Assembly (NCBI GenBank): GCA_949045875.1
Contig: CARPYP010000004.1
Coordinates: 1-52,095 of the forward strand
DNA from: an uncultured Clostridia bacterium
GTDB lineage: Bacteria; Bacillota; Clostridia; TANB77; CAG-508
Direction: 5' to 3'
DNA: 52,095 nt
Below the pieces are notes generated by a model. The model was not told where the DNA came from and ran no database searches. It worked only from the letters and a program-made list of their open reading frames with translations. Below are positions 51,898 to 52,095 of the stretch, piece after piece (position 1 is the first letter of the stretch; every line of letters begins with the position of its first letter). A program made the translations under genes and the position numbers.

Positions 51898-52095
51898 GGC
51901 AATGATTTTGTTTTATTTTTCTCTTCCATCTTGTTCAATTTCTCTATCTTCTTTCTCTTTCTCTTTTGTCTTTCTTGCCACTCTTGTAAAAACGAGCAAA
52001 ATTTACTTTGTAAATTTTTCACGCTTAACGAGTGGCAATAATTTTGTTTTATTTTTCTCTTCCATCTTGTTCAATTTCTCTATCTTCTTTCTCTT
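51898..52095. repeat. Tandem intergenic repeat of 136-bp period with inner inverted repeat
   Basis: The 62 bases at 52034-52095 match 51898-51959 with one difference, a period of 136. Between the copies TTGCCACTC and GAGTGGCAA form a nine-base-pair outer stem with an inner AAAATTTA/TAAATTTT stem. The array runs off the window edge. No gene is seen in this stretch. Confidence 0.75.

Noticed and set aside
1..52095. CRISPR arrays, insertion sequences or rRNA genes
   Set aside because: I saw no regularly spaced repeat-spacer array, no transposase frame and no rRNA sequence in the window.

Overview
The window is strongly AT-rich DNA from a low-GC Bacillota bacterium, probably a clostridium-like gut anaerobe. 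That reading rests on AT-rich codon use, a UPF0182 protein, a DUF1836 regulator, split transketolase genes and a clostridial type of prophage. Positions 1 to about 40,070 are a PBSX-like contractile-tailed prophage whose left end lies outside the window. Its right end abuts the 3' end of a tRNA-Tyr gene (40,075-40,160). Positions 40,161-52,095 are chromosome: DUF1836, a cation diffusion facilitator, DUF5665, UPF0182, ftsY, an ABC-2 exporter, the two transketolase halves and uppP.

Prophage layout, read right to left on the minus strand. Integrase (plus strand) and a divergent cI/cro switch at 37.2-40.0 kb come first. The replication block is DUF2800, DUF2815, PolA, VapE-like primase-helicase, VRR-NUC nuclease and SNF2 helicase (27.3-35.8 kb). 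A run of small early genes follows, with a YopX protein, an ASCH-like protein, a ribbon-helix-helix regulator and a KilA-C antirepressor (21.5-27.3 kb). Next is a DUF1492/ArpU-like late regulator (21.1-21.5 kb). The late operon starts at 20.2 kb: terminase, portal, minor head, scaffold, capsid, connectors, sheath, tube, tail chaperone, tape measure, and baseplate J with tail fibres running off the left edge.

The main discovery is a decoding rule. I find 17 in-frame CGG codons in the prophage, and at every one the conserved protein continues in the +1 frame. The C is skipped and the next codon is GGN (glycine). Examples are the KGDSM motif and cleavage site of the LexA-like repressor, four glycine motifs in the 95-residue VRR-NUC protein, the LysM C-terminus, XkdQ, the portal, the late regulator, VapE and DNA polymerase. 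I find no in-frame CGG that reads sensibly as arginine in the prophage, and none in the roughly 3,400 chromosomal codons to its right. The data fit a lineage in which CGG has no normal arginine decoding and triggers +1 frameshifting, or in which CGGN is read as a four-base glycine codon. The repressor needs two such events, so the decoding capacity would have to exist in the uninduced lysogen and is probably host-encoded.

Other unusual signals are a canonical -1 frameshift site in the tail chaperone, an in-frame amber codon in DNA polymerase, a 14-bp tandem duplication that splits the large terminase at an ATGA overlap, three 10-bp-phased repeats upstream of the late operon, 16-bp inverted repeats around the immunity region, and structured intergenic repeats in the chromosome. 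Lysis genes and the other att site are not in the window.
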